Part shown: in pieces, positions 37,194-47,532 of the stretch
Position numbering within the stretch: position 1 is the stretch's first letter
Layout of the letters: each line of letters opens with the position of its first letter
DNA from: AP-15 sp963700195
GTDB taxonomy: Bacteria; Pseudomonadota; Alphaproteobacteria; ATCC43930; CGMCC-115725
Direction: 5' to 3'
NCBI GenBank assembly: GCA_963700195.1
Contig: CAVOWQ010000003.1
Coordinates: 124,001-188,000 of the forward strand
DNA length: 64,000 nucleotides
Translations under genes and position numbers: made by a program
The notes under the pieces: generated by a model
Told to the model about the DNA's origin: nothing
Database searches by the model: none
The model's input: the letters and a program-made list of their open reading frames with translations, nothing else

Positions 37194-37530
37194 ATGACCT
37201 ATGTCGTCACCGAAGCCTGCATCCGTTGCAAATATATGGATTGCGTGGAGGTTTGCCCCGTCGACTGTTTCTACGAGGGGGAGAACATGTTGGTGATCCA
37301 CCCTGACGAGTGCATCGATTGCGGGGTGTGCGAGCCGGAATGCCCGGTCGAAGCGATCATTCCCGATAGCGAACCGCCGGCCGAGCGATGGCTGGAGCTC
37401 AACCGCCAGTACGCGACGAGCTGGCCGAATATTACGCGCAAGAAGCCTTTCCCGGCAGGATGCCGACGATTTCAAGGAGGTCACCGACAAATACGACAAA
37501 TACTTCAGCCCCAATCCTGGCGGACGCTGA
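37194..37530 (+). CDS. fdxA: Seven-iron ferredoxin FdxA, frame-broken near the C-terminus
   Basis: Electron-carrier ferredoxin with one 3Fe-4S and one 4Fe-4S cluster. The cluster ligands are intact: CIRCKYMDCVEVCPVDC and CIDCGVCEPECPVEAI. The family core MTYVVTEACIRCKY and YEGENMLVIHPDEC is nearly canonical. After WPNITRKKPFPA the frame slips: removing one G at 37458-37459 gives DADDFKEVTDKYDKYFSPNP and a stop at 37528, for 111 residues, exactly family length. As written, the frame would instead continue to 37598 with an unrelated basic tail. Because both clusters are untouched and this gene is normally maintained, the break is probably technical. Confidence 0.9.
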
Positions 37531-37754
37531 AAGGCGTTGCTAAGACAAGGGGGTATGCCGCGGATTTGCGGAGGGGATATGCGCCCAACGGCTGGTAAGA
37601 GGCCCCGTTTTCATGGTATTGTCGTCGTGGTGCTGTTGCCCGTTGACCATGCGTGCCGCGCTCCTCATCGAGTGGCGGGTGTGACCGTCGCCCAGTCAAG
37701 CGACCAACAGAAGCGTCCCGGCAGCGCCAAGTGGGTCGATTGCGAGAGACGGAT

Positions 37755-38252
37755 ATGAATTCTGAGAAAGCCCCTTTTACCACCGGTGATTTCGTCGTGT
37801 ATCCGTCCCACGGGGTCGGCAAAATAGTTGCAATTGAGACGCAGGAGATCTCCGGTCACACGCTCAATGTGTTTGTGGTGCATTTCGACAAGGACCGGAT
37901 GACCTTGCGTGTGCCCCTCGGCAAAGCCAAGGTGTCAGGCCTGCGACGGTTGTCCAGCCACAAGGAAATGGACGCCGCGCTTGCGAAATTGCGCGGGCGA
38001 TCTCGTGCCAAGCGGACGATGTGGAGCCGGCGCGCCCAGGAGTACCAGGCGAAGATCGCTTCCGGTGACCCGGCTTCCATCGCCGAGGTGGTTCGCGATC
38101 TTTTTCGTAACACGGGCCAGCCGGAGCAATCCTACAGCGAACGGCAGATCTATCAGGCGGCTCTAGACCGGTTGGTGCGTGAGTTTGCCGCCGTCGAGCG
38201 CATCGACGAGACCACAGCAACCCAGCGGGTCGAACAATTGCTGACTGCCTAA
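37755..38252 (+). CDS. carD: CarD/CdnL-family transcriptional regulator
   Basis: RNA-polymerase-binding global regulator of 165 residues. The N-terminal RNAP-interaction (Tudor-like) domain is FTTGDFVVYPSHGVGKIVAIE, followed by NVFVVHFDKDRMTLRVPLGK; the C-terminal helical DNA-binding part contains TMWSRRAQEYQAKIASGDP and SERQIYQAALDRLVREFAAVE. It stabilises the open complex at promoters such as those of rRNA in other bacteria. The ATG at 37755 gives the normal N-terminus. It lies 224 bases after fdxA and 13 bases before the phosphatase-like gene. Confidence 0.94.
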   Translation: MNSEKAPFTTGDFVVYPSHGVGKIVAIETQEISGHTLNVFVVHFDKDRMTLRVPLGKAKVSGLRRLSSHKEMDAALAKLRGRSRAKRTMWSRRAQEYQAKIASGDPASIAEVVRDLFRNTGQPEQSYSERQIYQAALDRLVREFAAVERIDETTATQRVEQLLTA

Positions 38253-38265
38253 GCGCTCGAGGGTG

Positions 38266-39101
38266 ATGAGAACCGCGCCGGGTCGCGGCGCAGAAGGATT
38301 GAGGCCGGACGCAAGATTTGCCCGGTTGCGGGGCGCTCGGCGGGTCTGGGCGATCGCCGTCATTGACGGTGAGGCGCGGCGTCTCGCCCAGCTGCACGAC
38401 AGCGATCAGCGAACGGTTCCAGGCGGGTGACCGGGTCGTATATCTCGGCAATTATCTCGGGCGTGGCGGCGCGGTCTTCGCCACCATCGACGAGCTTCTC
38501 GATTTTCGGCGCCGCGTTCTCGGACTCCCGGGCGCGAGCCGCCTGCGATGTCGTCTTTTTGCGCGGGACGCAAGAAGAGATGTGGCAAAAATTGCTGCAG
38601 CTCCAGTTTGCGCCCAATCCGGGCGAGCTCCTCCAGTGGATGGTCCGAGCGGGCATGGAGACGACAGTTCGGGCCTATGGCGGCGACCTGCGGCAAGGGT
38701 TCGCGGCGTGCCGCGACGGCGCCCGCACGATCACCCGATGGACGGGCGCCTTGCGCGGCGCCATGAATGCGACGCCAGGTCATACCGCGCTCTTCGCGGC
38801 CCTTCGCCACGCCGCCTTTACCGAGGATCGCGATCTCCTCTTCGTCCACGCCGCGATCGATCCGTCGCGGCCGCTCTCCGAGCAACAAGACGCCTTCTGG
38901 TGGGGGCGTGAGGACATCCTCGAACTGAAGGAACGGTTCGCAGGTTTCAGGCGTATCGTCAGGGGCGTCGACCGAGACCGGCGCGGTGTCGTCGAACGCG
39001 AGTTTGCCGTGTCTGTCGACGGCGGCGCCGGCCGGGGCGGCAGGTTGATCGCTGCCTGTTTCGGCCTCGACGGCGCCCTCGTCGACATCGCCGAGGCGTG
39101 A
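38266..39101 (+). CDS. Degenerate PPP-family phosphatase homologue, frame-broken
   Basis: About 277 residues when three frames are joined from the ATG at 38266. Frame 1 encodes RRVWAIAVIDGEARRLAQLHD; removing G at 38404 continues ISERFQAGDRVVYLGNYLGRG; removing C at 38540 continues ACDVVFLRGTQEEMWQKLLQL, DRDLLFVHAAIDPSRPLSEQQ and a C-terminal GGRLIAACFGLDGALV. The order matches serine/threonine PPP phosphatases, but the metal ligands are changed: GDxHG reads AVIDG, GDxxDRG reads GNYLGRG, GNHE reads GTQEE, and the HGH motif reads VRGVD. Only the later FVHA histidine remains. It is probably catalytically inactive. It follows carD by 13 bases, likely in one transcript. Confidence 0.7.
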
Positions 39102-39143
39102 TGCGCCGGTGAGTTTCGAGGTCGGCTTTCGCGGCCCGGGCGA

Positions 39144-39899
39144 TCAGACCGCGGTATACCCGCCATCAACAAGCAGATCGCTGCCGGTAACAAAGCTCGA
39201 CGCGTCGCTGGCGAGAAACAGCGCCGCCGCAGCAATCTCTTGCGGCCGGCCGAGGCGGCCCAACAGGTGCTTCGGGCCAAGGTTTTGCCGACCCGCCTCA
39301 AAGCTGCCGTAACGTTGCAACGTTCTCTGCGTCTCCACCCCTCCCGGGGAAAGTGTGTTGACCCGAACGTTTTGTCCGGCGTGATCGATCGCCATGACCT
39401 TGGCGAGCTGGATCAGCGCTCCTTTGGTCGCACAATAGGCGGCGCGCCCCGCGCTGCCGACGCGACCGAGCTGTGAGGCGATAAAGATGATCGAGCCGCC
39501 ACCGCCCTCGATCATGTAGGGCAGCGCCGCGCGGCTCAACAGGAACGAGCCGGTCAGGTTCACCGCCAGGACGCGGTCCCAATCGGCAAGGCTCGTCTCG
39601 AGGACGGTGCCGCTCGGATCGTGCGGAGCGGCCCCGCTCACCAAGATATCGACCCGCCCGAACGCCCGGTGCGCCGCTGCCGCGGCGGCTTCGGTCTGCG
39701 CCTGAACGGAAACATCGCAGGACTGGGCGATCGCACGCCCTCCGGCATTTCGGACGAGACGCGCGGTTTCTTCCGCCGAGGCCGCATCGATGTCGCAGCA
39801 GGCCATGGCCGCTTCGGCTTCGGCGAAGGCGAGACAGATCGCCCGACCGATACCGCCGCCGGCTCCGCTGACGAGCGCAACCTTGCCGGTGAGCTTCAT
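39144..39899 (-). CDS. SDR-family oxidoreductase (1)
   Basis: Classical short-chain dehydrogenase of 251 residues, using NAD(P) to oxidise or reduce an alcohol or sugar group. Visible motifs are the cofactor site VSGAGGGIGRAICLAFAEAE, the NAG-equivalent LVSGAAPHD, the catalytic Ser in SIIFIASQLGRV, the YCATKGALIQLAKVM Tyr/Lys pair, and the C-terminal GSDLLVDGGYTAV. It is the last gene of a run that starts at the ABC importer; the second SDR ends 33 bases upstream. Substrate probably comes through the importer (sugar or polyol), which is an inference from position only. Confidence 0.9.
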   Translation of the reverse strand: MKLTGKVALVSGAGGGIGRAICLAFAEAEAAMACCDIDAASAEETARLVRNAGGRAIAQSCDVSVQAQTEAAAAAAHRAFGRVDILVSGAAPHDPSGTVLETSLADWDRVLAVNLTGSFLLSRAALPYMIEGGGGSIIFIASQLGRVGSAGRAAYCATKGALIQLAKVMAIDHAGQNVRVNTLSPGGVETQRTLQRYGSFEAGRQNLGPKHLLGRLGRPQEIAAAALFLASDASSFVTGSDLLVDGGYTAV

Positions 39900-39932
39900 C
39901 GTTGCCGTCCGCAGCGTTGCTGTCCGAGGCGG

Positions 39933-40712
39933 TCAGAGCATCACCGTGCCGCCGTCGATGGCAATCGTCTGGCCGGTGACAAAGCGGCTGGCATCCGAGA
40001 CCAGCCAAATCACGGCGCCGACGAGGTCGGGCGGGGTCAGGTTGCGCTGGATCGACTGGCCGGTCTTGATCACCTCGAGCGCGCGGCCCGCCTTGTCGCC
40101 AAAGAACTCCCGCGTGCCGTCGGTCAGCACCGCGCTCGGCGCCAGGGCATTGACGCGGATGTCGTCGCGTCCGAGCTCGCGGGCGAGCCCACGGGTCAAT
40201 CCGATCACCGCCGCTTTCGAGGTCGTATAGTGTAGCGCGAACGGCATGCCGTAAGTCGCGGCAAGCGAGGCGAGATTGATGATGCTGCCGCCTCCGGCTT
40301 GCCGCATCGCCGGCACCACCGCCTTGCAGCAATTCCAAATTCCTTTGACATTGACCGCCATGGCGGCGTCCCAATCCGCTTCGGCAATCGCGTCGAAGCG
40401 TCCGCCGCGCAGCGCGCCGTAGAGCGCGGCATTGTTGATCAGCGCGTCGACGCGCCCGAACGCGCGGGTCGCAGCACTCGCCATGTCCGAGGCGGATTCG
40501 GCGCTTCTGACATCGAGCGCGACACCGATCGCCTTGCCGTTCTCCGCCTTGATGAGGTCGAGCGTCGCCGAGCAGTCGTTTATGTCCGCAGCAACGACCA
40601 ACGCTCCTGCCGCCGCCAGACTTCGTGCGAATTCCTGCCCGATCCCGCGCGCAGCGCCCGTGATGACGACAACCTTGTCGTGAACGGCTAACTCTGTGGT
40701 GGTCTCAGCCAT
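39933..40712 (-). CDS. SDR-family oxidoreductase (2)
   Basis: Short-chain dehydrogenase of 259 residues. The TGxxxGxG motif is VVVITGAARGIGQEFARSLAA, the structural NNA motif is INNAALYGALR, the catalytic residues lie in SIINLASLAATYGMPFALH and YTTSKAAVIGLTRGLA, and the C-terminus is SRFVTGQTIAIDGGTVML. The pattern fits dehydrogenases of sugars, polyols or 3-oxoacyl groups. It sits 33 bases before the first SDR and 239 bases downstream of the ABC transporter ATPase on the same strand. Confidence 0.9.
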   Translation of the reverse strand: MAETTTELAVHDKVVVITGAARGIGQEFARSLAAAGALVVAADINDCSATLDLIKAENGKAIGVALDVRSAESASDMASAATRAFGRVDALINNAALYGALRGGRFDAIAEADWDAAMAVNVKGIWNCCKAVVPAMRQAGGGSIINLASLAATYGMPFALHYTTSKAAVIGLTRGLARELGRDDIRVNALAPSAVLTDGTREFFGDKAGRALEVIKTGQSIQRNLTPPDLVGAVIWLVSDASRFVTGQTIAIDGGTVML

Positions 40713-40760
40713 CGCCTCATTTTCCCGAAGTTTGGCTATTTCGTCTGAACGTCCCCCGTG

Positions 40761-40800
40761 ACGCCCCGCCGTGAAGCCCCGCCGAGAACGCCCCGCTGTT
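40761..40800. repeat. Three imperfect 13-base tandem repeats
   Basis: Three adjacent copies of a unit like ACGCCCCGCCGTGA occur in the intergenic region upstream of the second SDR (40761-40774, 40775-40787, 40788-40800). They differ by a few bases each. The surrounding 40713-40951 region is otherwise without a gene and becomes AT-rich toward the ABC gene, as expected for a promoter region. No function can be assigned. Confidence 0.4.
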
Positions 40801-40951
40801 ATCGCTGTTTTTTGCAGTGAAATATCAGCGAGCGAGACTTAAATTCCCGCAGACCTGCCGGAATGCGAGTACGTTAACCCGTCTCTTGATAATATCGCAA
40901 TTATATCGAGTCGTCAAGGCGCAATAAGTTTATCCCGCAAGTCTTGGCCGG

Positions 40952-42049
<1,098 letters not shown>

Positions 42050-42052
42050 CTT

Positions 42053-42973
42053 CTACCCTTTCGTGGCGCCGGCGGTCAGGCCGGAGATGTAGTAGTCCAT
42101 CAGAAACGCATAGATGATCAGCGGCGGCGCGGCCCCGAGCAATGCGCCGGTCATGATCTGTCCCCAGGCGTAGACATCACCGCGGATTAGCGTGGTCACA
42201 ATCCCGACCGGCAGGACGAGCTGATCGGCCGACGTCGTGAAGGCGAGGGGATACAGGAAGTTCGCCCACGAGACCGTAAAGGTGAAGATCATGGCCGCGA
42301 TGATCCCGGGGATCGCCACCGGGATAAAGATCCGGGTCAGCATTTGCAGATAGCCGGCGCCGTCGATCAGCGCAGCCTCGTCCAACTCCTTCGGGATGCT
42401 GGAGAAATAGCCGATCATGAGCCAGGTCGCGAAGGGAACCGTCAAGGTCGGATAGAGAATAATCAGCACCCACCAATGATTGATGAGCTCGATCCCGGTC
42501 TTGTCATGGATGTAGGCGAATGTTTTGAATAAAGGGATGAACAGCAGCGTGTCCGGTATCAGGTATGTCAAGAACACGCCGGTCGCCAAAGTTGCCGAAC
42601 CCCAAAACCGCATTCGGGCCAAAGCAAACGCGGCGAGAATGCTGACCACCATCGTGATGGACACCACACAGACCGACACTATCGCCGAATTTCGGAAGAA
42701 TATCAGAAATTGATTCTGGGTAAGCAGTTCGATGTAGTTCGAGAGGGTGGGATGATAGACCCACCACGGGTTGGTCGCCGCCGAGATCTCCGCGCTCGAT
42801 TTGAGCGAAGTGATAAACATGTAGACGGGCGGGGTTAGAAAGAAAATCACGAACAGGATCAGGAAGAAATAGGACCAGAAAAGCGCTCTGCGCCGGCCGC
42901 GCGATATGCTGCCATAGCGGGCTCGGCTGACCTGGCCGGCTGCCGCTTCCGCCGTTGCGGTCGTCATTGTCAT
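42053..42973 (-). CDS. ABC sugar importer permease (MalG type)
   Basis: Inner-membrane permease of 306 residues with six predicted helices: ALFWSYFFLILFVIFFLTPPV, SAIVSVCVVSITMVVSILAAF, LATGVFLTYLIPDTLLFIPLF and WVLIILYPTLTVPFATWLMIG are clear. The EAA loop, which contacts the ATPase, is PKELDEAALIDGAGYLQMLTR. The ATG at 42973 overlaps the stop of the upstream permease (ATGA). The MalG-like position of the EAA loop and the order permease-permease-ATPase are usual for CUT1 carbohydrate importers. Confidence 0.92.
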   Translation of the reverse strand: MTMTTATAEAAAGQVSRARYGSISRGRRRALFWSYFFLILFVIFFLTPPVYMFITSLKSSAEISAATNPWWVYHPTLSNYIELLTQNQFLIFFRNSAIVSVCVVSITMVVSILAAFALARMRFWGSATLATGVFLTYLIPDTLLFIPLFKTFAYIHDKTGIELINHWWVLIILYPTLTVPFATWLMIGYFSSIPKELDEAALIDGAGYLQMLTRIFIPVAIPGIIAAMIFTFTVSWANFLYPLAFTTSADQLVLPVGIVTTLIRGDVYAWGQIMTGALLGAAPPLIIYAFLMDYYISGLTAGATKG

Positions 42974-43899
42974 GCCTCGTTTCCGCGGCGGCGCACGTCG
43001 CGCAAGATGAAGAACGCCGCGATCGCCAGGATCGGGGCCATGAACAGCGATACCGAGGCGCCGAGCGGAATGTCGTTGCCCCAGATCGCCAAAGTAAATG
43101 CCCACGTGGCAAAGACGTGCGTCTGGTCGACTGGTCCGCCATTGGTGAGGATCTTGACGATATCAAAATTGGCAAAGGTTACGATCAGCGAGAACAGCGC
43201 GGTGATCTGGATAATATTGCGCATCATCGGCAGGTTGATGTACCAGATCTTTTGAAGCCAATTGGCTCCGTCAATCGCCGCGGCCTCGTGCAGCTGTTCG
43301 GGCACGGATTTGAGCGCGGCGAGATACATGATCATGAAGAACGGCGACCCGACCCACACATTGACGAGGATCACGCAAAAGCGCGCCCAATAGGGATTGC
43401 CGAGCCACGCCACCTGGGGGATGCCGAGATGAGCGAAGACCCAGTTGAACGCGCTGTAGGAGGGATCGAACAGCCAGAGCCAGGCGAGCGTGCTCATCGC
43501 CGGAGGAATGACCCAAGGGATCAGCAACATGCCGCGCCATTTGCGCTGCCCCTTCGCCGGCAGGTTGTGGACGAAATGGGCGACGATAAAGCCGACCACG
43601 GCCTTGAAGATGACGGCGGTAACCGCGAACAGGATCGACTGCTCGACCACCATCCAGAACGTGCTGCGCCGGAACAGGAACTCGAAATTGCCGAAGCCGA
43701 CGAAGTGCTGCATCGACTTGTTCAAGGTCGCAAGGTGGATCGAATACAGTGCCGGGTAGACGACCAAACACAGCACAATCGTTATCAGCGGCAATGCCAT
43801 CAAAAATGCGATCGTCGATTTGCGGCGCGCGAATTTTTGGAGCGTGAGTTGGCCGCTTCGCGCGGGAACGCGAAGATCACGGGCTACGACGTCTGCCAT
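42970..43899 (-). CDS. ABC sugar importer permease (MalF/UgpA type)
   Basis: First permease of the importer, 309 residues from the ATG at 43899, which has GAGAGG just upstream. Helices include IAFLMALPLITIVLCLVVYPA, FAVTAVIFKAVVGFIVAHFVH and VSLFMAPILAIAAFFILRD. The EAA loop is VPEQLHEAAAIDGANWLQKIW. It is the first gene of the block. The 275 bases upstream, toward the ClC gene, contain no gene, so the solute-binding protein expected for such an importer is missing here. Confidence 0.92.
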   Translation of the reverse strand: MADVVARDLRVPARSGQLTLQKFARRKSTIAFLMALPLITIVLCLVVYPALYSIHLATLNKSMQHFVGFGNFEFLFRRSTFWMVVEQSILFAVTAVIFKAVVGFIVAHFVHNLPAKGQRKWRGMLLIPWVIPPAMSTLAWLWLFDPSYSAFNWVFAHLGIPQVAWLGNPYWARFCVILVNVWVGSPFFMIMYLAALKSVPEQLHEAAAIDGANWLQKIWYINLPMMRNIIQITALFSLIVTFANFDIVKILTNGGPVDQTHVFATWAFTLAIWGNDIPLGASVSLFMAPILAIAAFFILRDVRRRGNEA

Positions 43900-44174
43900 C
43901 CCTCTCACTCCTTCTCGGACACCGGCCGCGGCGCTGCCGCCACCACCCGTTCCGGCTCTAGATTGGCCGCTTTGGTACCCGGTTCGCCGCCGAGGATGCA
44001 ATGGGGCAGCATGGCTGTATCACGGAATATTGTGGTCAAAGCCGTTGTGGTGGGGGCCGCGATACGTCTGCTCGGTGCTCATCCTCTCTCCACCCGAGCA
44101 CACGGCTGAGCCCTTGCCCGGTTTAATAGCCTTGCACGCATTCTAACGCAGCCATGCGAAATCTCGTCATCTTT

Positions 44175-46076
44175 TTATGGTTGCTTGAGGCCGGTCGGCG
44201 TGTCTCCGGAGGCGGGGCTGAAAATGCCGGCGTCATCCTGCCGCCCACCCCGATGACCCTCGAGTTCGTGGGCGTAGCGGCGCAGAGCATAGGCTTCGCT
44301 CAGGTAGCCAATAATCCGGCGGTCCTTTGCATTATTGACAACGGGCAGGGTCTCCTGCGCCGCTTGGCTGAACCGATCGAGGGCGCTACGCAGATTATCG
44401 CTCGGCAGCAGAAACGCAGCCGGCTGCGAGACCAGCTCCCCCACAGTCTTGCTCGCCTCTGCATCGTTCGTCACGCTAGCATCACCGGGATCGATGATGC
44501 CGGATAACGCGCCCTGGCCGTCGACGACGAAGACCTGCCTGGTGCTACCGGCCGGAAACCGTCGGTGGAGCTCGTCGACCGGCAGCTCCGCGGCGATAAC
44601 CGCCGGATCCCGGCGCATCATGGGCCCGACCAGCAGCTCGTTGATCCAACCGACATCCTCAGGGCTGTGGATGCTCAAGCCGCGCAAATGAAAGCGCCAA
44701 GTTGCGAAGGAATAACCGAACCAATGACGCACCGCGATCGCCGCGGTAACGACCCCTACCATGACGCCGATCATCGCGGAAAATTTACCGGTCGTTTCGA
44801 GCACGATCATGATCATCGTGACCGGAGCGCCGACGATCGCAGCCGCGACCGCGCCCATGCCGACCATCGAGTAGACCAATGGGTCGACGCCGAGCTGCGG
44901 AGCGAACCGCACCAGCGCGGCGCCGAAAAAGCTGCCGAAGAGGCTTCCGAGAAAGAGCGAGGTGCTGAACAGGCCGCCGCGAAACCCGGAGCCGATCGAT
45001 ACGGCCGAAGCGACGATCTTGGCGATGATCAGCCCGGCGAGATAGGGCTGAAAGAAACCGGAATGCAATACCCGCATGATACCGCCATGCCCGCTGCCGA
45101 GAATTTGCGGAAACGGTACGGCAATGGCCCCGATAAGGAGGCCGCCGATCGCCGGCCGCGCCCAGCGCGGCACCGCGAGCGAGCGGAACAACGCTTCGGT
45201 CGAGGTCACGCCCTTCATGACCAGGATGCCGAGCCCGGCCGAGGCCAGGCCGAGGAAAAAAAATGCCGGGTAGTCGGATCCGGAAACGCTGATTTCGTGC
45301 CAGACGACGAAGATCGGGGTCGAGCCGACGAGGCCGCGGACGACCAAGGCGCCGGTCAGCGCTGCGATGCCGACCGGCGCCAAGGTTTGCAGCGTATAGC
45401 TGCCGATGATCAGCTCGAAGGCGTAGAACGCGCCGGTGAGCGGCGCATTGAACGCGGCCGCGATCGCGCCCGCCGCACCACATCCGACAAGGGTGCGGAC
45501 ATCGTCACGGCGCAGCTCCACCGATCTGCCGAGCCGCGATGCGAGAGCCGCGCCCAGCTGGGTGTAGGCAGCCTCCATTCCGACCGAGGCACCGAATCCG
45601 CCGGACAACAAGGTCGCGGCAACCAAGCCGAGGCTGTCGGAAACCGACATCCGGCCGCCGAGCAGGGCATTCGCCTCTATCGCGTCGACGACCTCGCGCG
45701 GACGCCAGCGGCGCAGCAGCATCAAAGCGAGGCCGACGAGCAGCCCACCGAGGACCGGCATCGCCAAGACCCGCGCCGGACCGAGATCGATGTCGATCAG
45801 ATGTTCGTCAGACCCAACTCCGAAAGCGACCCAACGCAGAAAATCCAGCAGCAGGTCGATCAAAACCACCCCGACACCGGCCGCGACGCCGGCCGCCAGC
45901 GCGAGCGCGAGCAGAAACAGCTCGCTGTCGCGCAACCGCCGTTCGGCGGGGAGCACCCGCTCCACCGTCGCACCGGTCCGCTCGGTTCTTTCGGCAGGCG
46001 CAATGTCGGCCACCGGCGAGCGGATAGGCGCTTCGCCGCGATGTGGCAAGAGCAGTTTGACGAGCTGTTGCGGCAA
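44175..46076 (-). CDS. Atypical ClC-family chloride channel/antiporter with CBS-like tail
   Basis: Membrane protein of 633 residues. A ClC core with many helices spans about 50-440, then a cytoplasmic tail from about 470 to 615 resembles a CBS pair (PVDELHRRFPAGSTRQVFVVD, LSGIIDPGD, TLPVVNNAKDRRIIGYLSEA). The gating-glutamate motif is GMEAAYTQLG in place of GREGP, so the Glu is kept. The GSGIP motif that holds the central anion is replaced by REVVDAIEANAL, and GxFxP reads GLFSTSL. AFNAPLTGAFYAFELIIGSYT is canonical. The start is poorly determined: TTG 46076 is the longest frame, and several GTG codons follow. Confidence 0.85.
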   Translation of the reverse strand: MPQQLVKLLLPHRGEAPIRSPVADIAPAERTERTGATVERVLPAERRLRDSELFLLALALAAGVAAGVGVVLIDLLLDFLRWVAFGVGSDEHLIDIDLGPARVLAMPVLGGLLVGLALMLLRRWRPREVVDAIEANALLGGRMSVSDSLGLVAATLLSGGFGASVGMEAAYTQLGAALASRLGRSVELRRDDVRTLVGCGAAGAIAAAFNAPLTGAFYAFELIIGSYTLQTLAPVGIAALTGALVVRGLVGSTPIFVVWHEISVSGSDYPAFFFLGLASAGLGILVMKGVTSTEALFRSLAVPRWARPAIGGLLIGAIAVPFPQILGSGHGGIMRVLHSGFFQPYLAGLIIAKIVASAVSIGSGFRGGLFSTSLFLGSLFGSFFGAALVRFAPQLGVDPLVYSMVGMGAVAAAIVGAPVTMIMIVLETTGKFSAMIGVMVGVVTAAIAVRHWFGYSFATWRFHLRGLSIHSPEDVGWINELLVGPMMRRDPAVIAAELPVDELHRRFPAGSTRQVFVVDGQGALSGIIDPGDASVTNDAEASKTVGELVSQPAAFLLPSDNLRSALDRFSQAAQETLPVVNNAKDRRIIGYLSEAYALRRYAHELEGHRGGRQDDAGIFSPASGDTPTGLKQP

Positions 46077-46141
46077 AATGGCAGAGCGGCGGGGCCGGCC
46101 AGCCCAATCCGCGCCTCAGCCTTGCGCCAGTTCGCGTCCGG

Positions 46142-47524
46142 CTACTCAGCTCCGTCACACTCCGCGCGCCGGGCCAGCATATGGTCGACCATCGTTGGGG
46201 CGGCGCCGAGATAATTCGCGGGATCGGTTAACGCGCGCAGCTTCTGTGGGCCGAGCGGGTCGGCGACGGCAGGGATTTCGAGCAGGATATCGAGCAGAGG
46301 CCGGTCGGTCTCGATTGCGACGCGGCAGGCCTCATAGACGAGATCGTGCGCCTCGTTGCGGCCGGTGTGCGGCGCCAGCCCCATCATCACGGCCTCCGCG
46401 ACGATCAGCCCGTGCGTCATCGCGAGGTTCTTCGCCATGCGACCGGGGTCGACGATCAGCCCGCCGAGCATGAAACGCGCCTGATGAAGCGCGCCCGCGG
46501 CAAAGCCGAAGGCTTCGGGCAGAGCTACCCACTCGACGTGCCAGGGTCCAGTCGCGCGCTCGAAATCGGTGACGACCGCATCGAGCGCCAATCCAGCTTG
46601 CTGGCGCAGCACCTTCGCCGCCGCGAGTATCAGTTCGCACGAGATCGGGTTGCGCTTCTGCGGCATCGTCGAGCTCGAGCCGCGGCCTTCGATGAAGGGT
46701 TCGGCCGCCTCGCCGAACTCGGTCGACGACATCAGCATGACATCGAAGGCGATCTTGCCGAGACTGCCAGCCAGCAGCGCCAGGATCTGGGCGGTCTCGG
46801 CAATGCCGTCGCGGACCACATGCCAGGTGATCGGCGGATCGCCGAGGCCCAGCTCGCGAGCCAGCTCGGCGCGCGTCGCGAGGCTGCCCTCGCCATTGCC
46901 GAGCGAGGCCAAGGTGCCGGCAGCGCCGCCGAACTGCACGAGCAGCACACGCGGGCGCAGTTCGCGCAGCCGATCGGCATGGCGGTCGAGAGCGTAAAGC
47001 CAGACCGCCGCCTTGTAGCCGAAGGTCACCGGTAGCGCGTGCTGCAGGTGGGTGCGCCCGGCCATCGGCGTATCGCGATGTTTGCGCGCAAGCTCGGCGA
47101 GATGGCCGCGCGCCGCCGTCAGATCCTGCTCGATCAGCGCGAGACCCGCGCGGATCTGCAGCACCGCAGCGGTATCCATGATATCCTGGGTCGTCGCGCC
47201 CCAATGCAGATAGCGGCCCGCCTCGCCCGCCAATTCGGCCATCTGGCGGACGAGCGGCAGGATCGGATAGCCGACCGTCTCGGTTTGGTCCTTCAGACGC
47301 GTCAGGTCGAGCGCCTCGCGGGCGCTGGCCAACGCATTGGCCGCGTGCGTGATCGCGTCGGCTGCCTCGGCCGGGATGATCCCGAGCCTTCCCTGCGCGC
47401 GCGCGAGGGCTGCCTCGACCTCGACGCAGCGCGCGAGAAAGGCGTCGTCGCCGAACACCTCGCGCATCGGCGCGGTGCCGAACATGTCGGCGAAGATCGC
47501 AGAGTTGAGAGCGCTGATCGCCAC
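46142..47524 (-). CDS. Fumarase/aspartase-superfamily lyase, 3-carboxymuconate cycloisomerase-like
   Basis: Homotetrameric lyase of 460 residues in the adenylosuccinate lyase/PcaB branch. Conserved regions are GRYLHWGATTQDIMDTAAVLQ (C1, with the catalytic Thr), MAGRTHLQHALPVTFGYK (C2, with His) and the superfamily signature GSSTMPQKRNPISCE (C3). The DxxE and 'ERATGPWHVEWVALPEAF' parts favour a 3-carboxy-cis,cis-muconate cycloisomerase-type enzyme over a purine-pathway PurB. No other protocatechuate-pathway gene lies nearby, so the substrate is open. The GTG start at 47524 lies just beyond a palindromic repeat at the end of bpt. Confidence 0.87.
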   Translation of the reverse strand: MAISALNSAIFADMFGTAPMREVFGDDAFLARCVEVEAALARAQGRLGIIPAEAADAITHAANALASAREALDLTRLKDQTETVGYPILPLVRQMAELAGEAGRYLHWGATTQDIMDTAAVLQIRAGLALIEQDLTAARGHLAELARKHRDTPMAGRTHLQHALPVTFGYKAAVWLYALDRHADRLRELRPRVLLVQFGGAAGTLASLGNGEGSLATRAELARELGLGDPPITWHVVRDGIAETAQILALLAGSLGKIAFDVMLMSSTEFGEAAEPFIEGRGSSSTMPQKRNPISCELILAAAKVLRQQAGLALDAVVTDFERATGPWHVEWVALPEAFGFAAGALHQARFMLGGLIVDPGRMAKNLAMTHGLIVAEAVMMGLAPHTGRNEAHDLVYEACRVAIETDRPLLDILLEIPAVADPLGPQKLRALTDPANYLGAAPTMVDHMLARRAECDGAE

Positions 47525-47532
47525 GGCGCTTC

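Noticed and set aside
42955..44109. Open frame of 384 codons opposite the sugar permeases
   Set aside because: Charged, repetitive translation without motifs; the permease frames have clear EAA loops and helices.
44565..46214. Open frame of 549 codons opposite the ClC gene
   Set aside because: Low-complexity Asp/Arg/Gln-rich translation typical of an antisense shadow; ClC on the other strand has clear motifs.
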